From Antitrichia curtipendula (Eukaryota > Streptophyta > Bryopsida > Hypnales > Leucodontaceae): DNA of 64,000 nucleotides. Both the position numbers and the translations under genes were made by a program. The notes below the pieces were generated by a model that had not been told where the DNA came from, did not search any database, and was given only the letters and a program-made list of their open reading frames with translations. Location of the stretch: the NCBI GenBank assembly GCA_951230915.1, contig OX579635.1:29264001-29328000 (forward strand), given 5' to 3'. Positions 12,942 to 25,339 of this stretch are shown here, piece by piece; position 1 is the stretch's first letter; each line of letters starts with the position of its first letter.

Positions 12942-13868
12942 ATGGATGAACCTGCTGCCAAATTTGACACTCTGCTCAACCATCTGAAAGAGTTCTCCAG
13001 GTATTTCCGTGGTGAACTCGCTGCTCTGTTTCAGGCCAGAGGTTTAGTGTTTCAAGGAAATTAGGGTTTTGCGTCCAAGTTGGATTCTGTTGTGTAAGTA
13101 CTGGGGCTGTTGACGATCTTCTTCTCGGTGCTTTTGGATTTCCTGTTTGCAATCGCAGGTACCACACTGGGTATCCGCGCCAAGAGCAGGTTTCTCGTGT
13201 TCTTGAGTTCAAATCGGAGCGTCAGTTTGTTGAGCTTCTGCATCAGGGCGAGCCGGTAGCTGTTGCCTTCACACTCAAGTACTTGCTATGCGCTTGCAAT
13301 CCATTGCTCTTGATTACTTCTACCTATGTTGTTAGCTATTTATGTCGGATGATTGTGAAATGCATTTTCTTTGGCCCAAATATTCAACAGTCTCTGTTTT
13401 GCGATCGTCAACGTGCAATTTGTTATTCAGTTCTTTTCAGTTATGAGCTTTCCTTCATCTTTTCTCTTTCCCTTTTCAGGATTCAGGTTTTAGGGTTTCA
13501 ACTTTACGTAAGCAATTCGATTGTTTGCTTTCAAATTCTCTACTTTCAATGAAAAGAGTTTTCGCGTTTATGAGTGCAGATGTCCATGGACACGGAGATT
13601 TGATCGTGTTCTTGAGGATGCTGCAGCTGAATGCTACCCACACATCAAGTTTGTTCGAGTAAGTGGAGACTGTCGCACAGTGTGGCTTGAACTGCTCAGG
13701 GTTTGTTTCTTTATGCAACAACTGAATAATGTAATCACGATTTCACTTTCACGAAAGCTTCACGACAATGGTTTGGATAAAGCTCTACTGGACCAAGAAG
13801 GCCAAATTGGACTCCCTGTGTTCTGCAGCACTTCTGAGGAGGTCATGGGGAGCAAATTTGTCATCTAA
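12942..13868 (+). CDS. Thioredoxin-like fold protein, short form
   Basis: Exons 12942-13000, 13159-13278 and 13580-13868 join in phase to 155 residues. The segment with EFKSERQFVELLHQGEP and VAVAFT, followed after the second intron by DRVLEDAAAECYPHIKFVRV, matches my memory of a plant thioredoxin-superfamily protein of unknown role that lacks the usual CxxC centre. In those relatives the fold continues past this point; here the frame runs to a stop at 13868 through sequence I do not recognise. A good donor (CGA|GTAAGT at 13659) suggests the original gene spliced onward to exons now missing. It is divergent from the aldo/keto reductase and convergent with the kinase gene. A damaged copy lies at 36183-37063. 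It may be a truncated gene or an incompletely resolved one. Confidence 0.55.
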
Positions 13869-14119
13869 ATTTCGGAAGTTTTGCAAGCATATTAGAGTTT
13901 TGCAGAATTTGGAGTAAAAAAAGTATAATATAAATCAATTTATTTTGGAGGTGGATCTTTTTGAGCTAGACTATACTGAAGTAACTTTCAACAAATCCAA
14001 AAATATGGAATTTTGAGAGTGGGTAGCTGTATCAATAGTCAGCTCACCTGTTCGCAATATGATCAAATTGAGTAGCTGTCTGAATTTGTGGCGATCACTG
14101 GGTAATCCGCTCATATGAG
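13869..14119. other. Short spacer between convergent genes
   Basis: About 250 AT-rich bases lie between the stop codons of the thioredoxin-like gene and the kinase-jacalin gene. The spacer presumably contains both 3' untranslated regions. No repeat or RNA gene is seen. Confidence 0.4.
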
Positions 14120-17100
14120 TCAACTTGTATCACCAAGAATGATCACAACACCGAGGCGGTCAAGAAGAACACCACTTCCTCCATGAAACCCAATTACTCT
14201 ACCAGTAGCACTGGTGAATGGCTTACCCTTTTCATCGCCAAAAGGACCATAACTTTTGATATTGGTATGGATAGTCAAGGAAACTATAACCTGAAAGGAA
14301 GCTATTTTATCTGTACCAGATATTCGCAGGTCTCTCTGGGACACGAATCCGCTGATATGTGTGATGAACTCAAAGGGCTCAAACAATATCTTGAGTCACA
14401 AAAATGATATCTTAGATCCTAATTAGAGATTCAAAATGAAGGAGCAACTACAATAGTATTGTTTAATAAGGATGCATATGGAAAAGAGGACTTTTTTTTT
14501 TTTTAAATGATTCTAACTGAGGATACGGTACATGGAACTCATGAGAAACAGTGCGTAACTTACCTCTTCAGATCGGTCTCCAAAGAGCCCAGAACCGTAT
14601 GTCCTCACCAACTTACAACCAGCAAAGTTATAATCCACCTCCATTGAACCAAACATTCCCGGAGATGAGTATCTTAGCTTCATCCGACCGATAGACGTGC
14701 CCACATCAAAAAATTTATTGCCACCAGCACCTCCCCAAGGTCCTTCCATCTGCTCGTAAGAAAAATGCACCACATTCCCAACCTATTGTTAGATATCTCT
14801 CTCAAATACCTCCGAGCTGATACGTACCCACAAATTCATGCATTCTTTCACAAGCTCGCACATCATAACCCAGATACTTGAATCCAACCTAATGCAAGGC
14901 AATATCCAGTCAGCTTGCTTTCATTCATAATAATGAAAGCTAAAAATTCCTTGAGATAAAGCAACTCTTTCGCTTTTGTTCCATCAGTCATTCAAATGAT
15001 CAAGTTCGTACTCAAAACCAGCACATGTTCAGAGCAGTACACAACATGGCTTACCTGTGCCCCTTCCAGTGGTCGAAGTGGACGATCATCTTGCAATTTC
15101 AACGTTTTCTGATCACCTACGAAACATATACATGCCCAAACAATTAAAACTAGTCCTCAAAAAAAGAAATCATGCTAGTACTTTTGAAGTTGTTGCCACA
15201 CTCTGCTATATTAGTTACATATCAAATTTGTAATTACTAAGTGCCATTCATCGACAGAAGCTCACCTCTAAGAAGTAGCCCTTTGATGTACCTCAGTTCT
15301 TGGCAAATTTCAGGAAATAGTGGTCGCTCGTGAGAAATTGGATGCCAACATCTTCTGATCAGAGCTGCCAACTTCGGAGGACAGTCCTTTGGAAGGTTTG
15401 GTCTCAACGTACCCGCCTTCACTTTCTTCTTCATTAGTTTGGGGGATGGATCATCATCGTAAGGATCTTCCCCAGTCAGAATCTCAAAGCAGATGATGGC
15501 AAAACTGTAGACATCAGCTTTTCTGGGGTTAAACTTGGAGTATATCTCCGGGTCACCTTCTCCTCGTATGACCTCCGGCGCCATATACTTGGAGGTACCT
15601 TGGTTAAGAGTCTGATTTGAATACGTCTGAGTGGCGTTTTTGGTTTTAGTCAGACCAAAATCAGCAATCTTCACTGAACTAATTCTGCTTGAAGGATGTG
15701 CAAGGTTGACAAGGACGTTCCCAGACTTCAAATCACGATGCGCCATACCCTTACTGTGAATATACTTCACACCTTCCCCAATTTGGAGCATCAAGGCAAC
15801 AGCTTGTACATCTGAAAGAGGACGCAGAGGTGTGAGTTTCTTTCTTTCTCTGTCGCGCGAAATTTCGGACAAAACAGTATGCAGGTCCTTGTCCATTTCT
15901 TCCATGATAAGGTAGCATACTCTACGTTCTTTGGAGTAGCCCAGGAGGCGGACTATGTGAGGATGGTGCCCCAATCTCTGTAAAGCATCCATTTCTTGAT
16001 CGAATTCTTTCGTGTTGAGCGTTTTGAAAATCTTAATTGCACACTTTCCGCCCATAAGATTCATCTTTCTCACCTCCGCAGACGCACCTCTACCTAACAG
16101 GGTGCCGGTGAGATCGAGATCTTCAGGATTTAGATATAACAAATCAGGGGATGATGTAACCAAGCTGAAGCCAGTCGAGTCGTCGGCGACTGATGATGAC
16201 TCCGAGTCTTTCAAAGCTCCACTATTTTCAGGCAATTCGTATGATGGATTCAGATGATCTTCCTCCTCGGATCGCATTTTCAGCTTAAGCAACTCATTTG
16301 CAAGCCATTTCTCTGCTGGATCGTCCAGCTTCACAGATCTGAGGCGGTCCTTGAGACTCTCCTCATCTTCCTTCATCGCTGTCAGCAACAAAAACTCGTC
16401 CCCCATACTCAGCTGACCCTCGCACAACGCTGGTTCAAATGTAATGGAAGACTCTTGAGAGTTGTCCACAAGAATGCTCAGAAGAACTGACACATGCCAT
16501 TGAACTCCGCAAAGTAGCCGTGCAAATGTCTCCTTCATGTCGCTTTGTTCAATGGCTGTTCTTGGCCATTGTGAAGAAGTGATGCGATTGGAATTGATGA
16601 CCATCTCCACGTCCAGGAGCACCTGATGAAGCTCTTCAAGCACTGGAATCGTTTTCTCATCAAGAAGGGGTGAGAGTTGAATCTTTTGTAAACTACCTCG
16701 AGTCTCCGTTAGCCTTCCAACGAGAAATTTACATTGGTGCCTGTTCATCAGATAATCTTCGGTCCTGTCGTCTTCAGTACTCCAACTCGAGTATTGAGCA
16801 GACAGTCTTTCTATTGTTTCCATGCAGAGGTTGAGTAGCTCATCCGCCTTGGGTGCATCTTTTACGGCGAATCGCCTAAAAATAGGTACGGACACGCTCC
16901 ATGAAGCGGAAGTGCACGAGCTCCTGCAATTATAGGGTCTTCAGGATATATGTCAAGGGTACTACAAATGCTTAGCTCACCTGCACATATACACATCCAA
17001 ACGATTGAGCAACGGAAACAAGAGAACACGATGGTACTCAGAACTCACTTACTTAACTACGACAGATTCTTCTTGCACGGACAGCTCTTCCACGAGCAAG

Positions 17101-17342
17101 GGCGTCACTTCAATTGCCCTGGCTAACGCAATGCTCCTCTTACCTTCGATCAGCAAGCCTAAACTCAATTCAAAAGAGCCTACGGGACGAGTGAAGAATA
17201 GGGGACCCTCTTGAGCCTCTATTGTTGAAACTACCAGAAATTCATGTTCTAAAACCCAAAAGATGAGATGAATCAGCTCAGTAGGATACCCTTGATGCAG
17301 AGCTCCATCGGCACAAGCTCCTAAGCATGACTCCACAAACAT
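14120..17342 (-). CDS. Protein kinase with C-terminal jacalin lectin domain
   Basis: Six exons (17053-17342, 15266-16923, 15055-15116, 14832-14888, 14564-14782, 14120-14389) join in phase to 851 residues. About residues 107-330 are a helical regulatory region (APKADELLNLCMETIERL). The kinase follows: glycine loop GRGASAEV near 374, Lys in CAIKIF near 395, HRDLKSGN near 492, DFGLT near 518 and MAPE near 545. All catalytic residues are present, so it is probably an active Ser/Thr kinase. Residues ~690-851 form a jacalin-related lectin domain (GPWGGAGGNKFFDVG ... GFHGGSGVLLDRLGV), which in this family binds sugars. Sensing a carbohydrate ligand is inference. No signal peptide or membrane segment is seen, so it is probably intracellular. 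The large exon opens upstream of a GTG; its true N-terminus comes from the first exon, whose ATG at 17342 is the least certain point. Confidence 0.85.
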
Positions 17343-18105
17343 ATCCGTGAAAACAATTCTAATAAGTTGCCACTGTAGGTCTAAGCACCTGTGCAAAGAA
17401 ACTAACCAACGTGTTACGCGATGACTGATGCTGAATTAATTGAACCTTGTCAATTTAAGGGGCGTTTGAACGATCTAATCTACTGTATCTACTACACATG
17501 AAGCACCGTAGAAAGCACTGTAGAAAGCACTCCAAAGATTGGTAGAACGAAACTTGGATGATCTGCGATGACAGACTCCGACTGTTGCTGCTTGCGCGCC
17601 TGGACTCCTCTTGCTCACCAGGTGTTGAGGAAAGAGCTACTGGAGCGTCTCAGGCTTGTTACATTTCATGGTACATGCTACTAATGTCTAGAATGTCAAG
17701 GTTTTTTGTTAGCTGTGGTTTTTGCCGATTGCGGGCAGCTGTATGCTGAGAGCTCTTTGCGTGGAAATGAATCGGCGGTGCTGTTGCTTTCAGAACTCTA
17801 GCCTCGTAGCGCCTAAATTGCTCCACGAAGGTTCACTTGGCATGGTTTTGCTCATATCTTTATGAATATATATACATTATTTACCTCAATTTCATCACAT
17901 TCAGCATACAAGAATTGTGGTTTTTTGAAAGTCAAGCATTGGTTTGGATGAATGTGAAGTTCTATGGTCAAAAAAGCCCTTAGAACCTTTCTATTCATTG
18001 TTAAGATTTTGATCGTTGGAACACTATGGAGCTAGACTATCAATGATATCTGACAACCATCCTCTTGGGATTAGACCCACGTGACTGTGGTCAAGGCAAT
18101 GCATC
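17343..18105. other. Upstream region of the kinase gene and intergenic DNA
   Basis: This likely holds the promoter and 5' leader of the kinase-jacalin gene. A plausible acceptor (TTTGCACAG) just upstream of 17390 suggests a leader intron. A small local duplication, GTAGAAAGCACT, occurs at about 17508-17530. No gene is supported. Confidence 0.3.
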
Positions 18106-18109
18106 TTAA

Positions 18110-18195
18110 CCCCTAAATGATGTTAAAAGTTAGAATTGGTCTATAGTTTACAATGTGAAAAAATCTATATACTTAGCTACTTGGGTGCTAAAGGG
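18110..18195. mobile_element. Tiny TTAA-flanked inverted-repeat element
   Basis: This 86 bp element lies between TTAA at 18106-18109 and 18196-18199, with ends CCCCTAAATG and CTAAAGGG. It is nearly the reverse complement of the element at 18494-18572; together they form a larger inverted pair about 300 bp apart. Confidence 0.6.
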
Positions 18196-18493
18196 TTAAG
18201 GATTACCTTAAAATGTTGGCACATTTAGGGGGCCACCAATTTCTCTATTTGGTGATTGTGCAGCAAGTAGCAAACAAGAAATCAAAAAAAATTCTAAAGT
18301 CTAAGTTTTTGACCAACAAGAAGAGTCCCATTTACTGCAAGATGCAATCATTCACAATGATGTAGTAGCTCAAAAAGCTACCGCATCATGATCAACTTAG
18401 TGATAATTCTTTGTTTCTAAATAAAAACTTATTACAATATAGTTTGCTTTTTCATGTGAACTTTGTCAAAACAGTACAAAGGTTTTAGCTTAA

Positions 18494-18572
18494 CTCTTTA
18501 GTACCCAAGCAATTCAGTATATATATTTTTTTGTATTCTAAATTGTATGCTGATTCTAACATCATTTAAGGG
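18494..18572. mobile_element. Tiny TTAA-flanked inverted-repeat element, inverted copy
   Basis: This 79 bp element is flanked by TTAA (18490-18493 and 18573-18576). It starts CTCTTTAGTACCCAAG and ends ATCATTTAAGGG, the complement of the copy at 18110-18195. It has no coding capacity. Confidence 0.6.
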
Positions 18573-18576
18573 TTAA

Positions 18577-19318
18577 ACTATCATTTCTAAAATGTGAAGA
18601 TCACAATGAATTTCTTGAAGTTCATCAAAGTTCGAAAAAAAAATTTAAACTAATTCTAATTTCACTTTAGAAGTTTGTGAATATTTAGTGCATGAAATGG
18701 ACAATTTTTTTGAAATTAACTCCTCATGGACCAAGGAAGTCCACAAAAAATCAACCCCTTATATGTATCTACAAATGAACTTGCAAGCTTTTTTAAATCA
18801 TTTGAAGTAGGTTTTTAGAAAAAATAGACATTGAATTAATGGTAGCCATCTAAAAGATATTAGTATTTTATTTTTTTTAAACTAAATATTTTGTTAATAC
18901 AATTAAAGTAAATATTTATTTTAAGAATGTACATTAGTTGAACAATGAAATATAGAGTAAATTTTCAAAGTTTTACTATGGTTGTATACAAAACTTACTA
19001 TAAATGTATTTTAGAATTGAAAAAATGTGTATAAAAATGTGTTATAATCTTTAGGTTTTTTAAAAATCCAATGAACTGTCTAGAAGTTATAAAATAATAG
19101 CAAAAAAAATTCTAAATTGTATTTTTAGGTTGAATTATCATAAGAAAATACATTCCTTCAACCACAATATTCACAATGGTTTATAGTGATAGAAATGAGA
19201 TTTCCACTTAGCTTCCTAGCAATAATCATCTTAGAATAGATGGAGGCAAAAACATTCTTCCCTCATAGACAATAGTTGTTTTTTGTAAATATAATCTTTC
19301 TATATTCTTTATTAAAGA
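18577..19318. other. AT-rich intergenic DNA
   Basis: Poly-A/T-rich sequence in which I see neither genes nor repeats with defined ends. Confidence 0.4.
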
Positions 19319-19842
<524 letters not shown>

Positions 19843-21447
19843 TTTTGAAAACGTGCAATTGTGTGAATTTTTGAGAATGTTTTATTGGAAATTTAACGAA
19901 CATATTGAAAATCTCTCTCTATATATATGGGAATATTATGGAAACATCCTAAAAATATAAAAACATCATGAGAATGTGATGAAAATATGGGAGCATCATG
20001 GGATTCATTATGGAAATACGGGAGCTTTTAGGAACATAGAAAAGTATATAAACATGATGAAAACTTAAGGGATGTATTGGGCATGGAGAGAACGTTTGAA
20101 AACTTGATGAAAATGTAAATGTAACATTCAACAATGTGAACAAGGATATATAAGTAGTGCCAATTTTTTTATCACAATGCAATATGCCGACATTGAAAAG
20201 GCCGGGGCCAACAAACATTTCATGCCACTAATTAAGATTACCACATCATAGATTCCTAGAAAATTCATTTGGAGATGGTTATATCTTCATCTATCCTACA
20301 TTGAATCTTCTCACCTAACAAGTGTGTTGCACACAAATTGGCTATTTAATCTGCATGTGACACATTACCACAATACCTAACGAATGTATTGGATTTAGAT
20401 TGCAGTCACAATATTTTCTAACATGGCTACGACATTTATTAACATGACCACAATATGAAGGATTAAAAAAATCACTTCTTGTTATGAATTTCTATTGAAA
20501 AGGTAGAAGTTTGCAAAGCAATCACTATTATAATAACTCTAGCACCATTACCCAAGGCATTGATTTTGACCACTAACCAACCTAATGCAATTCTAATCTC
20601 ATTTATTAAAAAAAAACTTGCATGGATTGATGTAAGATTCTAATGGATCATTCCCTAAATGCATGTCATGAATGGTTTGCTTGTCAAACATTGGTTAATC
20701 TTGATGTATTGCACTCAAATTGAATATCCAATTTAGATGGTAAGATGACCATTATGGATACACTTGTTGTCAGTTTGGGAATGGTCTAGAGACTCTTTGG
20801 AGTCAAGTGGGTAGCACACTTCAAAAATTCATAACAAATTCATGCTTTGTCAAAAAAATAAAACTTTAATTTCTCTCTTCATTTCTCACATTTGTCTTTG
20901 TATGAAAAAAAAATGAATTTTTTTTGCTAATATAATGACAATAGGACAAACCACTAGTTTTGCCTATTATAAAGGTATATTCCCACTTGGTCTTTGTTAA
21001 GGCATTAATTGAGTTGTAAATCGTAGAGCATTCCCACCTAAGTGCTTAGCTATTTACCAAACCTACATGGCAGCCAAGGTGGCATGAACTTGACAGCGCT
21101 ATTACAATCATTAATCACTTTTGTTTTGTTGGCCCACCACTGCGAAAGTAGTACATAACAAAAACCTAACAATCTTCTGAAAATGAAGATTTCAACATTT
21201 GACAGCCATTGTTATCAAATGGAGCTCTAGGGAGCCCATTACATAAGAACAGTTGGTGCCCAAGGCATAAATTAGTGGGATCCAATTTGAAAAACAAAAA
21301 TATTGAAATTTTTCAATAACCACCTCACATATATTTGAAAGTCACTTTCAATGTGAGGGTACAGAAATGTATAGTCAATTTATTTATACAAGTGGGGTGA
21401 TGGGAGGTAAAACAATTCATACGGGATATGTAAATTAGGATTAGTAG
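19843..21447. other. AT-rich intergenic DNA with repeat fragments
   Basis: No gene is visible. Just after the GATA array, 19960-20110 repeats phrases like CATGATGAAAA and ATGGGAGCATCATG. The phrase ATCTGCATGTGACACATTACCACAA near 20350 recurs at about 23215, so pieces of the repeat family found there are also present here. Confidence 0.4.
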
Positions 21448-21880
21448 AAGCTCAACTACTCATACCTAGTAAAGTCAAAATTTGGAATTGTGATCAATGT
21501 AGAATTTTAGACCTCCTTTAGGCATAATAAAATAAAAATTTCAAGGAAATTTGAACTAATAGAAGTTATTAAATCAAGATAATTTTCATCTCCAAAAATC
21601 CGTTTGAGATTTAGAGCCTCCAATCAAAAGTTAGGGACAAAATTGAGAGACAGGTTGGGAGGGACATTTTTTTTGACATTTTCAAACATCCTCTTTGAAA
21701 TTTGTTCATAACTTTTGATTAGAGACTCTAAATCTCAAACGAATTTTCTTGATTTACTAACTTCTCTTGGTTCAAAGTTTATTGAAAAAAATTATCCTAC
21801 TATGCCTCAATGAGGTTTGAAGTTCTACATTGAACACAAATTCTTGCATTTTGACAATGAGTGGTCAAGCTCTCATCTTC
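21448..21880. mobile_element. Foldback element, family F, copy 1
   Basis: The two halves are reverse complements: CGTTTGAGATTTAGAG on the left pairs with CTCTAAATCTCAAACG on the right, and TCAATGTAGAA with TTCTACATTGA at the outer part. The spacer is only about 60 bases, so the whole element could form a long hairpin. A second copy lies at 33020-33420. The outer limits are approximate. No coding capacity. Confidence 0.7.
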
Positions 21881-22899
21881 AAATTGTCCCATACCCTTTG
21901 AGAATTCATGATGAATAATGGATTTCATTATAAAAACGATTTTTTCCCATGGTGTTGTGGACATGTGATGGCATTGAAATGTGTAGAGATCTTGTCCAGT
22001 ATTTGGATTGTTTTACAGTTCATTTCCTTTGGATTTGACAAGGTGACTTGTTAAATTTCAAAAATCATTTAGATTTTGAAACTTTGATTATTTTTGACCG
22101 AGGGTGACCTTTGGTTATAGGGGTGTGGGCTGAAGAAGTATGAGCCATGTGTGAATTCCACCAAGTTCAGAAACTTGTACAGCAGTACTGAACCTGAACT
22201 TCCGTAAAAAAGATTATTTTCTCCTAATGCGGAAGTTTTATCTTCTAACACATGCTCTTTGCAAACGCCAGGTGAGAATGGACCTTAAGTTAGACTGGTT
22301 TACCTTACCAGTTACCACAATGCTGCTGCAATTTGAATGCAACTTGTTCAAGGACAACATGTGCGCTGCACTGTACGTTGAGGGCCTTGGCAAAGACATT
22401 GTTCGTACTGCTGATGTCAACCTAGAAGATTCATTACCATACCGTACTGTACAGCAACATAGAAGGAAGTGGTTCAAACCTTTAAGGTAGAGCCACCCAT
22501 TCCTGATCAGTGACCCATTCCCAACCTATAGGTGCAATTATTTCCAATCACATTTTCTGAAGTTTGAAATGTTTTTTGTTTTTTAACTAGTCAAAGTTGG
22601 AACTAATAGGTTCATGACACATGTCCCAAAATAGTGAGAAAGAAAGTAGGAAATAATGAGTAAAAAATTTGTTCTTGAAGGATCGGAATTGAAAGAGTCT
22701 AGACATTGGCTATGGATTCGGCGCACTTTTTACCTCCCAAAATTCATAGTAATTTCAGTTCAAGCGATAAAATTTTCATTTTTTTGCAATCCCCGTCATT
22801 TCTATTGATGAACCTCTGAAAATATTTGTTTTGCCTTGCACTACTCTAGATCATATCTGTAGTTGCTTATTTGATTGATTATGGGTGGTTCTACCTTAA
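21881..22899. other. Intergenic DNA with a fragment shared with the palindrome cluster
   Basis: The segment 22290-22450 (GGCCTTGGCAAAGACATTGTTC and following) reappears at 26222-26300 at the edge of the third long palindrome and partly at 23240-23270. A frame of 87 codons here is not protein-like. It is probably the end of another member of that repeat family. Confidence 0.4.
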
Positions 22900-23141
22900 C
22901 CCTTACGCGCCCCAAGGGCCAAAATATGGCTTCTCTATTTTTGAAAGATGTCCATGTTTGACTCTTATAATCTTTTCAATGGTACGATCAAAGGACACGT
23001 CCTTTTTCCTCTATCTCCGTACATGTCTCTACCACCAATTAGTACGGTCAAATATTGTGAATCTTTTCTTAGGTGATAGTTTAATTGGAATGAGTATAAA
23101 AGGGTTTGGATTTTTGTGAACATGGGCTGGGCGCTCAGGGG
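22900..23141. mobile_element. MITE, TTAA-flanked (piggyBac-like), copy 2
   Basis: A 242 bp element flanked by TTAA (22896-22899 and 23142-23145), with terminal inverted repeats CCCTTACGCGCC and GGGCGCTCAGGGG. Its interior matches the element at 3471-3709. It has no coding capacity and would depend on a transposase elsewhere. Confidence 0.65.
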
Positions 23142-23271
23142 TTAATAAACATCTTCTCAGACTCCCATTACAATGAGTACTATGGTATAAGCTTACCACC
23201 AGATTGGCTATCCAATCTGCATGTGACACATTACCACAATGCTCCTGCGAATTGAATGCAACTTGTTCAAG

Positions 23272-24486
23272 TAAGCTTACAACACGTGCACTCATGATAT
23301 TTTGTCAAGTGAACTCGTAAGATGTTACTTTTCCAAGCTGTGTACTATACAGTACCCGGCAAGCACAAATCATCCACTCCATTTTGCCAGTCAAAAGAAA
23401 ATTGTAGAATGTATCATATGGTTAACATTTTTCATCTTGCATAATTAACATTCACTTCTTATGCAATTCCGATCAAGCATACCAAATTTGAATTTCAGAA
23501 AATCAAAATTCTATTTTTGGTGAATTCTTTCATTAAATTTTAATGATTTTATACAATAATTCATTGAAAAATATAGATGATGAATTTTTTTAATTCAATT
23601 GCAGCAATATGTAGGAAATACCTACACGCAAATCTATGCCATATTTAACTACTTTTGGACTTTGCAAAGTCCAAAATTGGTAAAGGGACATCTAAGACAA
23701 TTGTAGATTTTGACTTCTATAGATTTTATGAATCTAGAAATGATATAGATTTTGGACTAAGTGGTTTGAAAAATTTACAACAGGTTTAGATTTTAGATAT
23801 CTATGACATCGGGAGATCTCACGATCGACAAAGTCCGAAATTCCCTTAAAAGTCCAAAAGTAGTTAAATATGGCATATCTTTCCTTCAATAGGCATTTCC
23901 AAAAACTTTTAGAATTTCCTCACAAAGGTTTCAAAGGTTGTCGTGACAATGTCTAATTTTTGAAAAATAGATATTTCTTTATTGTAATTAGATTTTGGCA
24001 AAACAACTATACATTCATGTTCGAATGTACAAAATTAGTAACAATATGAAGGTCAAATAGAAAAATCTAATTACAATAAAGAAATATCTATTTTTCAAAA
24101 ATTGGACATTGTCACGACAACCTTTGAAACCTTTGTGAGGAAATTCTAAATGTTTTTGGAAATGCCTATTGAAGGAAAGATGTGCGTGTAAATGTTTCCT
24201 ATATATTGTCGCAATTGAATTAAAAAAATTAATCACCAACGATTTTCAATCAATTATCATATAAAACTATGAATTTTAAGTGAAATAATTCATTAAAAAC
24301 GCAATTTTACTTTTTTGAAACCCAAATTTGGTATGCTTGATTGGAAGTGCGTAAGAATTGAATGTTGATCATGCAAGACAAAAAATGTCAATCATAATAT
24401 ATATTGTTCAAAGTTCTTTTGAATGGCAGAATGGGGTGGACGATTCAGAATTGCCGGGTACTGTACAATCAGGTACAGTAAGCTTA
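23272..24486. mobile_element. Long palindromic element A
   Basis: The two arms are reverse complements over several hundred bases: ACAGTACCCGGCAA near 23350 answers TTGCCGGGTACTGT near 24452, and TTTCCTTCAATAGGCATTTCC near 23880 answers GGAAATGCCTATTGAAGGAAA near 24158. Both ends carry GTAAGCTTAC. The left arm is split by the 241 bp insertion at 23636-23876. No coding capacity is seen. It is one of three similar palindromes in a row. Confidence 0.7.
23636..23876. mobile_element. Small foldback element nested in palindrome A
   Basis: A 241 bp insertion whose ends are inverted repeats of about 25 bp, ATGCCATATTTAACTACTTT on the left and its complement on the right. It is flanked by a direct ATCT (23632-23635 and 23877-23880). 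Comparison with the intact right arm of element A shows an empty site reading GCAAATCT followed by TTCC, so the insertion came after the palindrome formed. The 4 bp duplication is not decisive for a superfamily. Confidence 0.7.
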
Positions 24487-25339
24487 CAGACTCTGTTTTG
24501 GAGCCATTCAAATTTTCTTTTACAATGTGCATTATAATTGATATTTTATTCTTAAGTATAATTATCATTGCATTCTTACGCAACCCCAATCAACCATACC
24601 CAAATTTCAGTTTCAAAAAACCCAAACTCCATTTTTGGTGAATTGCTTCATTTAAAATTCATGATTTTACATTATCAATTTATCATTGATTGAAAATCAT
24701 TGGTGATGAATTTTTAAATTTTGATTGCATAAATTTGTAAGAAACATCTATATGCACATCTTTCCTTCAACAAGCATCTCCAAAAAAGCTTTAAAATTTC
24801 ATCTAAAGAGATTTGAATATTTGGATGATTGTATCCAAATTTTGTAAGATAGATATCTCTATATTGTAATTAGCTTTTTCTATTTGCACCTCACGTGGTA
24901 ACTAATGTTGTACATTTGAACACTATGGTACAATTACTTTGCCAAAATCAAGTTAATATATAGAGATATTCATTTCTTCCTCGGTTTGGTCATACAACAC
25001 TTTTCATTGAATTTTTCATTGATCATCTTTTTGTTATTTAAGGGAGTGTTTTCTAATATGAAAGATGTGCATATGGATGTTCCCTACATATCCATGCAAT
25101 CAAATTACAAAAACTCATCACCATTTGTGTTCAACAAAATATTATGTAAACTCAAAAATATTGAATTAAAAAATTCATCAAAAACAGAATTTTGCTTTGT
25201 TGAAATTGATATTTGATATGCTTGATTGGGATTGGGTAAGAATTGAATGATAATTATGCATGACAAAAAAAAGACAATTTTATTCTATATTTTGTATAAA
25301 TCTTTGAATGGCTCCAAAACTCAGTTTGTAAGCTTGTAA
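24478..25339. mobile_element. Long palindromic element B
   Basis: Left arm AAGCTTACAGACTCTG and TTTTGGAGCCATTCAAA is mirrored by TTTGAATGGCTCCAAAACTC and TTTGTAAGCTT on the right. The middle carries the AAAGATGTGCATATGGATGTT type motif also present in elements A and C. The left end overlaps the right end of A at the GTAAGCTT junction. No coding capacity. Confidence 0.65.
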
